A stretch of 64,000 nucleotides of DNA, taken from the NCBI RefSeq assembly GCF_036860675.1, contig NZ_JAYKGK010000008.1, positions 1-64,000 on the forward strand. The letters run 5' to 3'. Source of the stretch: Rosettibacter primus (GTDB lineage Bacteria; Bacteroidota; Ignavibacteria; Ignavibacteriales; Melioribacteraceae). Both the position numbers and the translations under genes were made by a program. The notes under the pieces were generated by a model that saw only the letters and a program-made list of their open reading frames with translations, made no database searches and was not told the DNA's origin. Below are positions 27,237-36,025 of this stretch, piece by piece; within the stretch, counting starts at the first letter, position 1; every line of letters starts with the position of its first letter.

Positions 27237-27518
27237 TTATTTGGGACGTTTTGGCAGAATCAATTCGACATCAGAATGAGGGCGTGGAATAACATGAACC
27301 GAAACCAATTCACCAACACGTTGAGCTGCTGCGGCACCGGCATCAGTTGCAGCTTTTACAGCTCCAACATCACCTCGAACCATAACAGTAACATATCCAC
27401 CACCGATTGTTTCTTTACCGATTAATTCTACTTTTGCTGCTTTAACCATTGCATCGGCGGCTTCAATTGCCCCGACCAATCCTTTGGTTTCGATCATTCC
27501 GAGTGCATCAAGTGTCAT
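27237..27518 (-). CDS. BMC-H hexameric microcompartment shell protein
   Basis: A 93-residue canonical BMC-H protein (PduA/CcmK/EutM type), which forms the hexagonal tiles of a protein-shelled organelle. The signature ALGMIETKGLVGAIEAADAM, the KETIGGGYVTVMVRGDVGAV pore region and GAAAAQRVGELVSVHVIPRPH are typical. The GGG in the pore loop suggests a small-metabolite pore. It is the first of a two-gene shell unit. No BMC-P (pentamer), BMC-T or aldehyde dehydrogenase gene is in the window, so the organelle must be completed elsewhere. Confidence 0.96.
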   Translation of the reverse strand: MTLDALGMIETKGLVGAIEAADAMVKAAKVELIGKETIGGGYVTVMVRGDVGAVKAATDAGAAAAQRVGELVSVHVIPRPHSDVELILPKRPK

Positions 27519-27585
27519 AAGTTTGCTCCCAATATTGATTAATTTTTCTGTTTCAAAATAGTTTTTATAGTTAAAAATGTCAATT

Positions 27586-28026
27586 TCATTTATTTGCTAT
27601 TGAAATCTCTCGTAAATAATCTTCCAGAAGAACTGCAGCAGAATTTTTATCGAGCAATCCTTTCTCTCTTCTTTTCTTTCTTGATGATACTGATTCTACA
27701 ATTCTTTTTTTTGCAATTATAGAAGAATATCTTTCATCGACTAATTCTACGGACAACTGAAATTTTTTTTCAACTTCCTCTTTGAATTTTTTTATCAATG
27801 GAAATATTCGTGATTCTGCTCCGCTTTCTTTAAGTGGATTACCCAGAATTATTTTTTTTACATTGTAATTTCGAATAATCTTCTCTAATTCTGTCCACAA
27901 ATTTTTATTATTCTCAATTGTTATAAGAGGATATGCAAAAATATTTAGTGGGTCTGTAATGGCTAAACCTATTCTTTTTTCACCATAATCAATTGCCAAA
28001 ATTCTTGCTTCATTTTGTTGATTCAT
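27586..28026 (-). CDS. ruvX: RuvX/YqgF Holliday-junction resolvase-like RNase
   Basis: A 146-residue RNase-H-fold protein. The conserved motifs are ILAIDYGEKRIGLAITDPL (first catalytic aspartate), ILGNPLKESGAES, VELVDERYSS and the late DKNSAAVLLEDYL (last aspartate). The family takes part in 16S rRNA processing and possibly in junction resolution. It lies 15 bp downstream of the relA/spoT gene and upstream of the BMC pair, with about 67 bp between. Confidence 0.93.
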   Translation of the reverse strand: MNQQNEARILAIDYGEKRIGLAITDPLNIFAYPLITIENNKNLWTELEKIIRNYNVKKIILGNPLKESGAESRIFPLIKKFKEEVEKKFQLSVELVDERYSSIIAKKRIVESVSSRKKRREKGLLDKNSAAVLLEDYLREISIANK

Positions 28027-28041
28027 AAATTTATCTTTTGT

Positions 28042-30237
28042 TTAATGTTTATGGGAATCAAATCTTTCAACAGAATAAACCCCATTTATTTTTTTAAGCC
28101 TATCAATAAGTTTATTTAAGTGGTCCAAATCTTTTACATAAACGGTTATTGTTCCTTTAAAAATAGAATCTTCTGCACTCATGTTGACTGATTTAATATT
28201 CGTATTATCATAATTTGTAATGCAATTTGAAATATCTTTAAGAATTCCAGGTACATCCTCCCCTTTAATAATTAATCCCGCAATAAAGTAAGCACCATCT
28301 GCTTTAGGCCAAGTTACAGGCACCAATCTTTCATCACCTGCTTGAAGTTTATCAATTAAATTCTTGCAATTTTTTCTGTGAATTTTTATTCCTTCCCCTA
28401 TTGTTACATAACCAATTATTGGATCTCCTGGAATTGGATTGCAACATTTAGCATAACTAATTGCTAAACCTTTTTGTTCACCTTCAACTACTACTCCGCC
28501 AGCTGTAAATCTTGCAATGTCTGCAAATTTATCAAAAGGTAATTCAATTGATTGCTTTTGCTCCTGTTCTTCTATTGGTTTGAGTACTTCATCAAGATTA
28601 ACTTTATTTTCTGCAACAGCTTTGTAAAAACTTCTAATGTTATCAAATTTTAATTTGCGTGAAATTTTTACAATCTCATCAGGTGTGAATGTCTGGTTCA
28701 ATTTCTTTGATTTTTTTTCGAATAATTCTTTGCCTGCTTCAACTAATTTTTCTTCTTCTTTATTTAAATATTTTCTTATATGATTTCTTGCTTTTTGCGT
28801 TTGAACAAACTGTAGCCAGCTTTTATTTGGATGTTGATTCTTAGAAGTAATAATTTCAACCATATCACCGCTGTGAAGCTTTGTATCTAATGGAACAATC
28901 TTTCCATTAACCTTTGCTCCTATACATTGGTCACCAATATTGCTATGAATCTCATAAGCAAAATCAACTGGAGTCGAATTAACAGGAAGACGTTTCAGTT
29001 CACCTTTTGGAGTAAAAACATAAATTTCATCCTGATATAAATTCAGTTTGAAACTCTGTAATATTTCTTTCGTTGCTTCATCTTTAGATGCATTTTCAAA
29101 AATATCTCTTACCCAGCTGACCCATTCTTCAAGTTCTTTGTCTGTTGTTGTAATTTCTTCTTTGTATTTCCAGTGAGCAGCAACACCTTTTTCAGCAATT
29201 TCATGCATCTTTCTGGTTCTTATTTGAATTTCTACCAATCTTCCTTCCGGTCCGATAACTGTTGTATGGAGTGACTGATAATTATTTTTCTTTGGTACAG
29301 AAATAAAATCTTTAAATCTATCAGGAATTGGTTTGAATAATTCAGTTACAATTCCAAGAGCAAGATAGCATTGATTTTTATCTTCTGTTTCAAGAATAAT
29401 CCTTATTGCAAGAATATCATAAATTTGTTCAAATGGTAAATTTTGTTTAATCATTTTTCTGTAAATACTGTAAAGATGTTTAGGACGGCCACTAATTTCA
29501 AAAACTAAATTTTCTTGTTTTAATTTTTCTTCGATAGGTTTAATCACCTTACCGATAAAAGCTTCCCGTTCTTTTCTTGTATCATTAATTTTTTTTGCTA
29601 AGCTGTCATATGCTTCGCGATTTAGATATTTGAATGCAAGATCCTCCAATTCCCACTTAATAGCACCAAGACCAAATCTATGCGCAAGAGGAGCATATAT
29701 TTCTTGAGTTTCTTTTGCAATTCTTCTTTGTTTTTGTGGAGAAACAAATTCAAGTGTTCTCATATTATGAAGTCTATCGGCAAACTTTACAATAATTACA
29801 CGAACATCTTTAATCATAGATAAGAGCAATTTTCGATAATTTTCTGCTTTCCTCTGGTCTTCAGTTTTTAGAATTTCTTGATCCTTGAACAGTCCTCCCA
29901 TCTTTGTAACACCATCAACTATTTCTGCTATATCCTTACCAAATTCTTTTTCAATAAATTCAAGTTTTGTATCCGAGTCTTCTACTACATCATGCAATAA
30001 AGCACTTACCACAGAGACATCGTCCAGAGGAATTTCACGGGCTACAATCATTGCAACTTCGTATGGATGATAAAAGTAAGGTTCCCCCGAAGCGCGAAAA
30101 TCATTTTTATGACACTCATAACTGAATTGAAATGCTTTACGTATCAATTCTTCATTTACCAGACGCAGATTTTCTTTGCAAACAGTTAGCAATTCATTTA
30201 GCATTCGTTGATGTTTGATTCTTACTGCAGTTTCCAT
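28042..30237 (-). CDS. Bifunctional RelA/SpoT (p)ppGpp synthetase/hydrolase
   Basis: Makes and degrades the stringent-response alarmone. N-terminal HD hydrolase residues are intact (YFYHPYEVA and LLHDVVEDSDT), so hydrolysis is likely active. The synthetase domain has RLHNMRTLE upstream and KNNYQSLHTTV. A TGS domain follows (IYVFTPKGELKRLPVNSTPVD), then a helical/zinc-finger-like region with CCNPIPGD, and a C-terminal ACT domain. At 731 residues it is a full-length long RSH protein. It is the first gene of the run into ruvX. Confidence 0.96.
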   Translation of the reverse strand: METAVRIKHQRMLNELLTVCKENLRLVNEELIRKAFQFSYECHKNDFRASGEPYFYHPYEVAMIVAREIPLDDVSVVSALLHDVVEDSDTKLEFIEKEFGKDIAEIVDGVTKMGGLFKDQEILKTEDQRKAENYRKLLLSMIKDVRVIIVKFADRLHNMRTLEFVSPQKQRRIAKETQEIYAPLAHRFGLGAIKWELEDLAFKYLNREAYDSLAKKINDTRKEREAFIGKVIKPIEEKLKQENLVFEISGRPKHLYSIYRKMIKQNLPFEQIYDILAIRIILETEDKNQCYLALGIVTELFKPIPDRFKDFISVPKKNNYQSLHTTVIGPEGRLVEIQIRTRKMHEIAEKGVAAHWKYKEEITTTDKELEEWVSWVRDIFENASKDEATKEILQSFKLNLYQDEIYVFTPKGELKRLPVNSTPVDFAYEIHSNIGDQCIGAKVNGKIVPLDTKLHSGDMVEIITSKNQHPNKSWLQFVQTQKARNHIRKYLNKEEEKLVEAGKELFEKKSKKLNQTFTPDEIVKISRKLKFDNIRSFYKAVAENKVNLDEVLKPIEEQEQKQSIELPFDKFADIARFTAGGVVVEGEQKGLAISYAKCCNPIPGDPIIGYVTIGEGIKIHRKNCKNLIDKLQAGDERLVPVTWPKADGAYFIAGLIIKGEDVPGILKDISNCITNYDNTNIKSVNMSAEDSIFKGTITVYVKDLDHLNKLIDRLKKINGVYSVERFDSHKH

Positions 30238-30291
30238 AATAAATTATTTTTAAATTCCACTCATTATACAATCACCAATCCATGAAGTTCA

Positions 30292-30918
30292 TTAAAAAGT
30301 TCCAAAAGTTCTATCTCCTGCATCACCCAAACCTGGCAATATGTAACCATTATTATTTAGTTTGCGGTCAAGTGCTGCAGTATAAATTAATATTTCAGGA
30401 TGTTCATTATTCATTTTTTCTATTCCTTCTGGAGCAGAAATTAAGCAAGCTAAGATACATTTTCCAGCCTTATTTTTTTTCAAATAATTAAATGACGCAA
30501 CAGCACTTCCACCTGTCGCAAGCATTGGGTCTAGTAAAATTGTAATTGATTCATCAAGATTGTTTGGAGTTTTATAATAATAATCAATTGGCTTTAAAGT
30601 TCTCTCGTCACGCTGAAGTCCAATATGTCCAACTTTTGCTTCCGGTATCATCTTTAAAAATGAATCAACCATACTTAACCCTGCTCTCAAAACTGGTATT
30701 AAAACTACAGGATATTTTAATCTGTAACCTTTAGTTTTTTCTAATGGAGTTTCTACTTCATATTCTTCCAGTTCAAAATTTTTTGATATCTCAATTGCAA
30801 GAGAAAAAGAAATACGACTTAAAGCATATCTGAATTCTGCAGGTTGAGTATTCTTATCTCTTAAAATTGAAACATCTCTTTTAACAAGTGGATTATCAAC
30901 AATAATTAAATTATTCAT
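30292..30918 (-). CDS. upp: Uracil phosphoribosyltransferase
   Basis: Salvages uracil to UMP using PRPP. The PRPP-binding motif ILLDPMLATGGSA and the C-terminal uracil-binding PGLGDAGDRTFGT are clear, along with PVLRAGLSMVDSF near residue 80. The 208-residue length is standard. It follows the FAD oxidoreductase gene by 2 bp, so the two are co-transcribed, although no metabolic link is evident. Confidence 0.96.
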   Translation of the reverse strand: MNNLIIVDNPLVKRDVSILRDKNTQPAEFRYALSRISFSLAIEISKNFELEEYEVETPLEKTKGYRLKYPVVLIPVLRAGLSMVDSFLKMIPEAKVGHIGLQRDERTLKPIDYYYKTPNNLDESITILLDPMLATGGSAVASFNYLKKNKAGKCILACLISAPEGIEKMNNEHPEILIYTAALDRKLNNNGYILPGLGDAGDRTFGTF

Positions 30919-30920
30919 AC

Positions 30921-32282
30921 TTATTCCTTATTAATTTTTCTTCCAAGGATAGATAATAAATTGATAAATGGTGAAAGAGGAGGGGTATAGTTAAATTGAA
31001 TGTTGGATAGTTCACTTATTTTTATGTTATTCTGAATAAATGACGAAATCAAATCTGCATAACCAGCAACTTCTCTGTCGCCAAGGAAGAATGCCCCAAG
31101 AATTCTTTGAGAATATTTTTCGAATAATATTTTACCAAAAACTTTTCTTGAATGTGGCATTACTTTAATTATATTATTAGCAGTTGCTGTAACAGATGTA
31201 AAATTATATTTGTTATCATGCGCTTCTTTTGAATTAATTCCAACATAAGAAAGATAATTATCAAAAATTTTTACAGCAGCATTTTTAATTACGGGTTTTG
31301 CATAAACATTTCCACCTGCGGCATTTTCTCCGGCAATATGGCCATAATTATGTGCTATTGTTGCAAGAGGGATATAATCATCTTTTCCTGTTATTTTATT
31401 TTTTACTTCGATATTATCACCGGCGGCAAAAATATTATAATCCGAGGTTCTCAGTTTTTGGTCAACTTTGAGTCCACCAAATCTTCCAATTTGCAGAGAT
31501 GAAGATGCAGCCAAAAAGTTATTTGGCACAAAACCAATTGCTAATAAAGCCATGTCAAACTCAAATTGCCAGCCTTTATATTGAATAGATTTGAACTTAT
31601 CATTTTCACTTTTGAATTTAACATCAACTGCATCACCGAGAAATTCGATTTTATTTTCTTGAAGAATTTCTTTAATTAAGTGAGAAATTTCTATATCTGC
31701 TGCTGGCATCGGCAAGTTTTCTTTTTCAAGTATTGTGACTTCATAACCAAGCGTTTTAAATGATTCCGCTGCTTCAAGTCCAATATAGCCAGCTCCAACA
31801 ATTAAAACTTTCCTGACATTATTTTTTTCCAAGTAACTTTTAATTGATAAATAATCTTTTACATTTTTCAGAGTAAAAACATTTTTTAGATTTTTAGATA
31901 AATCAGGAAGAAATTTCGAAATAGAACCTGTGGCAAGTATCAACCTGTCATACGGTTGTTCATATCTTTGATTTGAAATTTTATTAAGAACTGTAATAGT
32001 TTTTTTCTTTCTATCAATTTTTTCAACAAAATGATTTAGATAAACTTTAACACCTTTTTCCTTTTCAAAAGTATCCTGATTATAAAATACAATTTCTTTC
32101 CAATCATTAATTTCATTTGATAGGACATATGGCAGTTCACATGTTCCAGTTGAAATGAATTCTCCTGCTTCAAACATTATTACATTGGAATCAGGAGAAG
32201 TTCTTTTTGCTTTTGCTGCAGCTGCTGGACCGGCAGCATTTCCACCAACAACTATTATGTTTTTTGCTCTATTCAATATCAT
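30921..32282 (-). CDS. FAD-dependent pyridine nucleotide-disulfide oxidoreductase (CoA-disulfide reductase/NADH oxidase type)
   Basis: A 453-residue flavoprotein with FAD-binding VVGGNAAGPAAA at the N-terminus and NAD(P)-binding VLIVGAGYIGLEAAES in the middle. The second FAD motif is IFAAGDNIEV. A single redox cysteine, Cys48 in STGTCELPYV, corresponds to the catalytic Cys43 of CoA-disulfide reductase, NADH oxidase and NADH peroxidase. The C-terminal dimerisation domain is present. A role in low-molecular-weight thiol or persulfide metabolism is plausible, especially since bshC is nearby, but the substrate is not shown. Confidence 0.85.
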   Translation of the reverse strand: MILNRAKNIIVVGGNAAGPAAAAKAKRTSPDSNVIMFEAGEFISTGTCELPYVLSNEINDWKEIVFYNQDTFEKEKGVKVYLNHFVEKIDRKKKTITVLNKISNQRYEQPYDRLILATGSISKFLPDLSKNLKNVFTLKNVKDYLSIKSYLEKNNVRKVLIVGAGYIGLEAAESFKTLGYEVTILEKENLPMPAADIEISHLIKEILQENKIEFLGDAVDVKFKSENDKFKSIQYKGWQFEFDMALLAIGFVPNNFLAASSSLQIGRFGGLKVDQKLRTSDYNIFAAGDNIEVKNKITGKDDYIPLATIAHNYGHIAGENAAGGNVYAKPVIKNAAVKIFDNYLSYVGINSKEAHDNKYNFTSVTATANNIIKVMPHSRKVFGKILFEKYSQRILGAFFLGDREVAGYADLISSFIQNNIKISELSNIQFNYTPPLSPFINLLSILGRKINKE

Positions 32283-32583
32283 TTATAATAATTTTGACTA
32301 AAATATAACCATTTTTCGAATGATTTTTCTAAGAGATTAAAATTAATCAATCAAAGAAAAACTATTAAAAGTAATTCATATAAAATAGAAAGAATAATCA
32401 CTTGTGATGCTATAAAAACTTTTCTCTTAAATTAAATAAGAGAATATCTTATAAGTTACCAAAAAGTGTATTTCTTAAATAAACTTTGCACGATAATTCG
32501 TATTGTAATGATTGGAACTTTATTTTCTCATATTACTTTTTATTTTCAATAATTTTATATTAAGTAAAAAAGTAAAATAACAA
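32283..32583. promoter_or_regulatory. Divergent intergenic region before the second Crp/Fnr gene
   Basis: About 300 AT-rich bases between two divergent genes must hold both promoters. I see no ORF or RNA gene. An imperfect dyad ATCAC-TT-GTGAT at 32397-32408 resembles a Crp-type half-site pair, but it is short and its two central bases are not self-complementary. Confidence 0.35.
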
Positions 32584-33279
32584 ATGCAAAGCAATTATAT
32601 AGAATCAGCAGATACCCTTAAAAATATTCCTATCTTTTCCGAACTTAGCATTGAACAGTTAAGAATGATTATGTCAATTTCTAAATTAGAAAGATATCCA
32701 AAGCATTCAATCCTTTTTATGGAAGGAGATGCATATAAAGGATTCTTTATTTTATTGAAAGGATTGGTTAAAGTATTTAAAAGTACTGCTGATGGAAATG
32801 AACTTGTAATCCACATTATTAAACCATTTAATATTTTTGCGGATATACCACTATTTGAAGGTACAAATTATCCAGTCAGTGCAGAAGCAATTGAAGAAAG
32901 TTTAGCTATTTTTATTCCAAAAGATAACTTTCTTGAATTAATACGAAATGAGCCTGATATAGCACTGAAAATGCTTGCTGGATTTGCAAAAAGATTAAAA
33001 TCATTAGTAAATCAACTTACAGATATCTCATTAAAAGAAGTCCCTAACCGTCTTGCTAAATACTTACTTAAAGAAATAAAGGCAGCTAAGACAGAAAACT
33101 TACCTGAGCCATTCATAAAACTTACTGCACCTAAATCAACAATTGCTTCATACCTTGGAACAGTTACAGAAACCTTATCTCGCGCTTTTAAGAAACTTCA
33201 AGATGAAGGAATTATCAGAGTCAACGGAAAAATTATCTTTATAAGTGATATCAAACGATTAAAAGATTTAGCAAAATAA
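32584..33279 (+). CDS. Crp/Fnr-family regulator (second copy, adjacent to the DUF2249 cluster)
   Basis: A 231-residue regulator with a sensor beta-barrel (residues about 15-130; FMEGDAYKGFFILLKGLVKVFK, then DIPLFEGTNYPVSAEAIE). A winged-helix C-terminus has recognition region PKSTIASYLGTVTETLSRAF. It lacks the FGE...R(S/T)A cyclic-nucleotide residues of the first copy and lacks Fnr-type cysteine clusters. This is closer to the DNR/HcpR-like branch that senses nitric oxide through haem. It lies directly before the DUF2249 operon, whose promoter carries a palindrome, so it is the best candidate for controlling it. Confidence 0.9.
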   Translation: MQSNYIESADTLKNIPIFSELSIEQLRMIMSISKLERYPKHSILFMEGDAYKGFFILLKGLVKVFKSTADGNELVIHIIKPFNIFADIPLFEGTNYPVSAEAIEESLAIFIPKDNFLELIRNEPDIALKMLAGFAKRLKSLVNQLTDISLKEVPNRLAKYLLKEIKAAKTENLPEPFIKLTAPKSTIASYLGTVTETLSRAFKKLQDEGIIRVNGKIIFISDIKRLKDLAK

Positions 33280-33326
33280 TCTCTTTCTTTCCTGCCAATA
33301 CTATTCTCAAAAATAAATACCAAATC

Positions 33327-33369
33327 TGACTTAAGTCAAAGAAATCAAAATGAACTAACAATAAATTTG
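33327..33369 (+). promoter_or_regulatory. Class-II type promoter: palindrome plus TAnnTTTG box (DUF2249 operon)
   Basis: The perfect 12-bp palindrome TGACTTAAGTCA (33327-33338) lies 23 bases before TAAATTTG (33362-33369), which fits the Bacteroidetes -7 box TAnnTTTG. The palindrome centre would be near -42 from the expected start, the class II Crp/Fnr position. The same palindrome, box and spacing recur at 39745-39787. Confidence 0.75.
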
Positions 33370-33396
33370 TATTAAAAAAATAAAGGAAGAATTTTA

Positions 33397-33618
33397 ATGA
33401 AAGAACTTGATATTCGTCCAGTCCCTGTTAGAGAAAAACATCCAACAATTTTTGCTACTTTTGATGCACTTAAAAGTGGTGAAGGATTTCAATTAATAAA
33501 TGACCACGACCCAATGCCATTATATTATCAGTTTAATGCTGAAAGACCTAATCAGTTCAAATGGGAATATGTAGAAAAAGGACCGGGAGTTTGGCGAGTA
33601 AATATTTATAAACTATAA
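33397..33618 (+). CDS. DUF2249 protein
   Basis: A 73-residue single-domain DUF2249 protein: KELDIRPVP at the start, NDHDPMPLYYQF in the middle and WRVNIYKL at the end. The family is related to the TusA-like fold and is often found with denitrification, NO-stress and iron-sulfur genes. Its biochemical activity is not established. It is the first gene after the palindrome promoter, with an AAGGAAG ribosome-binding sequence, and is followed 12 bp later by a protein with two more copies of the domain. Confidence 0.88.
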   Translation: MKELDIRPVPVREKHPTIFATFDALKSGEGFQLINDHDPMPLYYQFNAERPNQFKWEYVEKGPGVWRVNIYKL

Positions 33619-33630
33619 ATATCTTATATT

Positions 33631-34434
33631 ATGATAACTAAGGAGATGAAAATATCAGAGGTGCTTTCAAAGTATCCTGAAACTATTGATGTATTCATGA
33701 AAGTTAGTCCTCATTTTAGAAAGTTGCAGAATAAATTATTGAGAAAATCATTAGCGAGCAGAGTAACTGTTCGGCAAGCTGCTTCAATTGCCGGAGTCGA
33801 GTTAAATAAACTTTTATTCGAATTAAATAAAGCGATTAATAAAGAAGTTTGTTTTAATAACGAAACACTGAAAGAAGAAATGGGACCAACAATTATGGGA
33901 AAACCTGAACACTTATATTCAGTCCCGCAAGAGAAAATAATTCAACTTGATGTTAGACCGATTATTAATTCTGGGAAAGACCCTTTTCTTGATATAATGA
34001 GCAAAGTAAAAAATCTGAAAGATGATGAAGTACTTTTAATAATAAACTCATTTGAACCTATTCCACTTTATACTGTTCTTGGAAATAAAGGATTTAATCA
34101 CTGGACAGAAAAAATTGATGATGCTTTTAAAGTTTACTTTTTCAAAAGTGGAACAACGCAAAAAAATTTAGAAACAGAACAAAAGACTGAAATAAATTTA
34201 TCTAATTATGAAAAAATAATTGAGCTCGATGTTCGCGAACTTCCTCCACCTGAACCAATGATGAAAATCTTAGAAAAACTTGCTGATGTTGATGATAAAA
34301 CTGTTTTGCTTGTTCATCATCATCGTGAACCAATGATGCTTTATCCCAAACTTGAAGAAAGAGGATTTAAAGCAATTGCAAATAAAATGGAAGAGAATTA
34401 TTACAAAGTTGTGATTTTTCAAAAAGAAGAATAA
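33631..34434 (+). CDS. DUF1858-DUF2249-DUF2249 protein
   Basis: A 267-residue protein with three modules. A DUF1858-like helical domain (residues about 3-65; KISEVLSKYPETIDVFMK) is followed by two DUF2249 domains at about 103-172 (IIQLDVRPI, FEPIPLYTVL) and 194-266 (IIELDVREL, REPMMLYPKL). The DUF1858 domain is also seen in proteins linked with hybrid-cluster and NO metabolism. It is a tandem-domain relative of the preceding gene and part of the same operon. The function is unknown; a redox or NO-responsive role is inferred from context. Confidence 0.85.
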   Translation: MITKEMKISEVLSKYPETIDVFMKVSPHFRKLQNKLLRKSLASRVTVRQAASIAGVELNKLLFELNKAINKEVCFNNETLKEEMGPTIMGKPEHLYSVPQEKIIQLDVRPIINSGKDPFLDIMSKVKNLKDDEVLLIINSFEPIPLYTVLGNKGFNHWTEKIDDAFKVYFFKSGTTQKNLETEQKTEINLSNYEKIIELDVRELPPPEPMMKILEKLADVDDKTVLLVHHHREPMMLYPKLEERGFKAIANKMEENYYKVVIFQKEE

Positions 34435-34440
34435 GATTGT

Positions 34441-35706
34441 ATGAATCAATCGACTTCAATAGCGAGTTCATATTCGCCGCCATTCAGAATCGTTGCAAAA
34501 TATTTTGTTGCAGCTATTGTTTCCTTTGTCTTGATGAATTTTATGTTGCTAATAAATTATCAGGATATAAACGGCCATCATTTTCAACCAAAGATTCTTT
34601 CAATTACACACATTGCAACACTTGGATTTATAACGATGATAATTTTTGGTGCAATGTTTCAATTAGTTCCTGTTGTTCTGGAAGTAAAACTTTTCAGTGC
34701 CCTTCTTGCTGAAATTCAATTCTGGATTTATTTGGCTGGCATAGTTGGATTAGTTTATAAGTTCTGGCATTTTGGTTCGAGTTTATCTTTCACACTACCA
34801 GCAATTTTCTTAAATCTTGCAATGTTCATTTTCGCACTTAACATTATTGCATCAATGACAAAAGTAAAAAGCTGGAACTTGACCGGGACTTTTCTTGCAT
34901 CTGCAATTTTTTGGTTGATTATTACTGCAATTGCTGGAATTCTATTAGCAATGAATCTTGATCATCCATATATAAAAATTGATCATTTACAATATCTGAA
35001 ATTGCATGCAAATGTAGCTTTTATTGGCTGGGTCACAATGGTTGTAATGGGTGTAAGTTTTAAATTGATTCCAATGTTTACATTATCTCACGGTTATAAA
35101 CTCGAATTAGCAAAATGGGCTTTCGGACTGATTAACTTTGGTTTACTTGGAATTAATTGGATTATGCATTATCCCGATACAGGAATTTATATTTTGATTT
35201 TTGGTACTGCAATTTTTAATGGATTGATTCTTTATCTTATACAGATTTATATCATATTCAAAAAAAGAATTAGAAAAAAACTTGATATAGGTTTGAGATT
35301 TTCTATCATTGCTTTTACAATGCTTGGTATATCGACACTGCTTGGATTTTCTTTTCTGTTTTTTGATTATGAAAGTGTTACAAATCTGACCTTGATTTAT
35401 GGTTTTATGATTATTGTTGCTTACATCTCAACATTAATAGTTGGTCAAATGTATAAAATTGTTCCGTTCCTCGTTTGGTATCATAAGTACAGTAGTAAAG
35501 TTGGAGCTGTAAAAGTTCCAATGTTAAAAGATATGTTCAGCGAAAAATTAGCTGAGTACAATTTTTATCTGATGTTATGTGGGATTGTTTTTACTGTCAT
35601 TGCACTTTTATTTCAAATTAATTTGATTCTTCTATTTGGCTTTAGTTTACTCTTCATTAGTTCAGCGGCTTTCTCATTTAATATGTATAAAGTTTTCAGG
35701 AGTTGA
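34441..35706 (+). CDS. Polytopic membrane protein, haem-copper oxidase/NnrS-like
   Basis: A 421-residue inner-membrane protein with about 12 hydrophobic helices and almost no soluble parts. Histidine-bearing helices resemble the haem-binding helices of cytochrome oxidase subunit I and NnrS-like proteins: ITHIATLGFITMIIFGAMFQ and LKLHANVAFIGWVTMVVMG. A late PFLVWYHKY segment is also conserved-looking. It lacks the full copper/active-site histidine set, so it is not a complete oxidase. A haem- or NO-handling role is inferred from the helices and from its neighbours. Confidence 0.7.
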   Translation: MNQSTSIASSYSPPFRIVAKYFVAAIVSFVLMNFMLLINYQDINGHHFQPKILSITHIATLGFITMIIFGAMFQLVPVVLEVKLFSALLAEIQFWIYLAGIVGLVYKFWHFGSSLSFTLPAIFLNLAMFIFALNIIASMTKVKSWNLTGTFLASAIFWLIITAIAGILLAMNLDHPYIKIDHLQYLKLHANVAFIGWVTMVVMGVSFKLIPMFTLSHGYKLELAKWAFGLINFGLLGINWIMHYPDTGIYILIFGTAIFNGLILYLIQIYIIFKKRIRKKLDIGLRFSIIAFTMLGISTLLGFSFLFFDYESVTNLTLIYGFMIIVAYISTLIVGQMYKIVPFLVWYHKYSSKVGAVKVPMLKDMFSEKLAEYNFYLMLCGIVFTVIALLFQINLILLFGFSLLFISSAAFSFNMYKVFRS

Positions 35707-35709
35707 TTT

Positions 35710-36018
35710 ATGATAATAAAAGAAATTACAAAAGAACAGGTGCTCGATATTTTAAGAACAGTTATTGATCCAGAGATAGGAATCAATATTGTTGATCTCG
35801 GTTTAGTCTATGATATTTCTATTACAGAACAATCGGTTGATATAACGATGACATTAACAACCCCAGGTTGTCCAATGCATGGAAGTATTACTGATTGGGT
35901 TCAGCGAATTGTTTCATTGACAATTCCTGATAGAACTGTTAATGTTTATCTCGTTTGGGAACCAATGTGGACACCGGATAAAATGTCTGACGAGGCAAAA
36001 CAACAATTAGGTATGTGA
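35710..36018 (+). CDS. MIP18/DUF59-family iron-sulfur assembly-type protein
   Basis: A 102-residue DUF59 (PaaD/SufT/MIP18) protein. It has the DPEIGINIVDLGLVYDI block and the family cysteine in TLTTPGCPMHG. Family members help mature iron-sulfur or other metal centres. It lies 3 bp after the polytopic protein gene and before the second haem-oxidase-like gene. This suggests maturation of a metal centre in this operon, possibly the ferredoxin at its end. Confidence 0.92.
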   Translation: MIIKEITKEQVLDILRTVIDPEIGINIVDLGLVYDISITEQSVDITMTLTTPGCPMHGSITDWVQRIVSLTIPDRTVNVYLVWEPMWTPDKMSDEAKQQLGM

Positions 36019-36025
36019 GGAAATT

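Noticed and set aside
32397..32408. ATCAC-TT-GTGAT as an operator of the Crp/Fnr gene
   Set aside because: The dyad is short and imperfect, differs from the palindrome at the two target promoters, and has no matching promoter box at a fixed distance.
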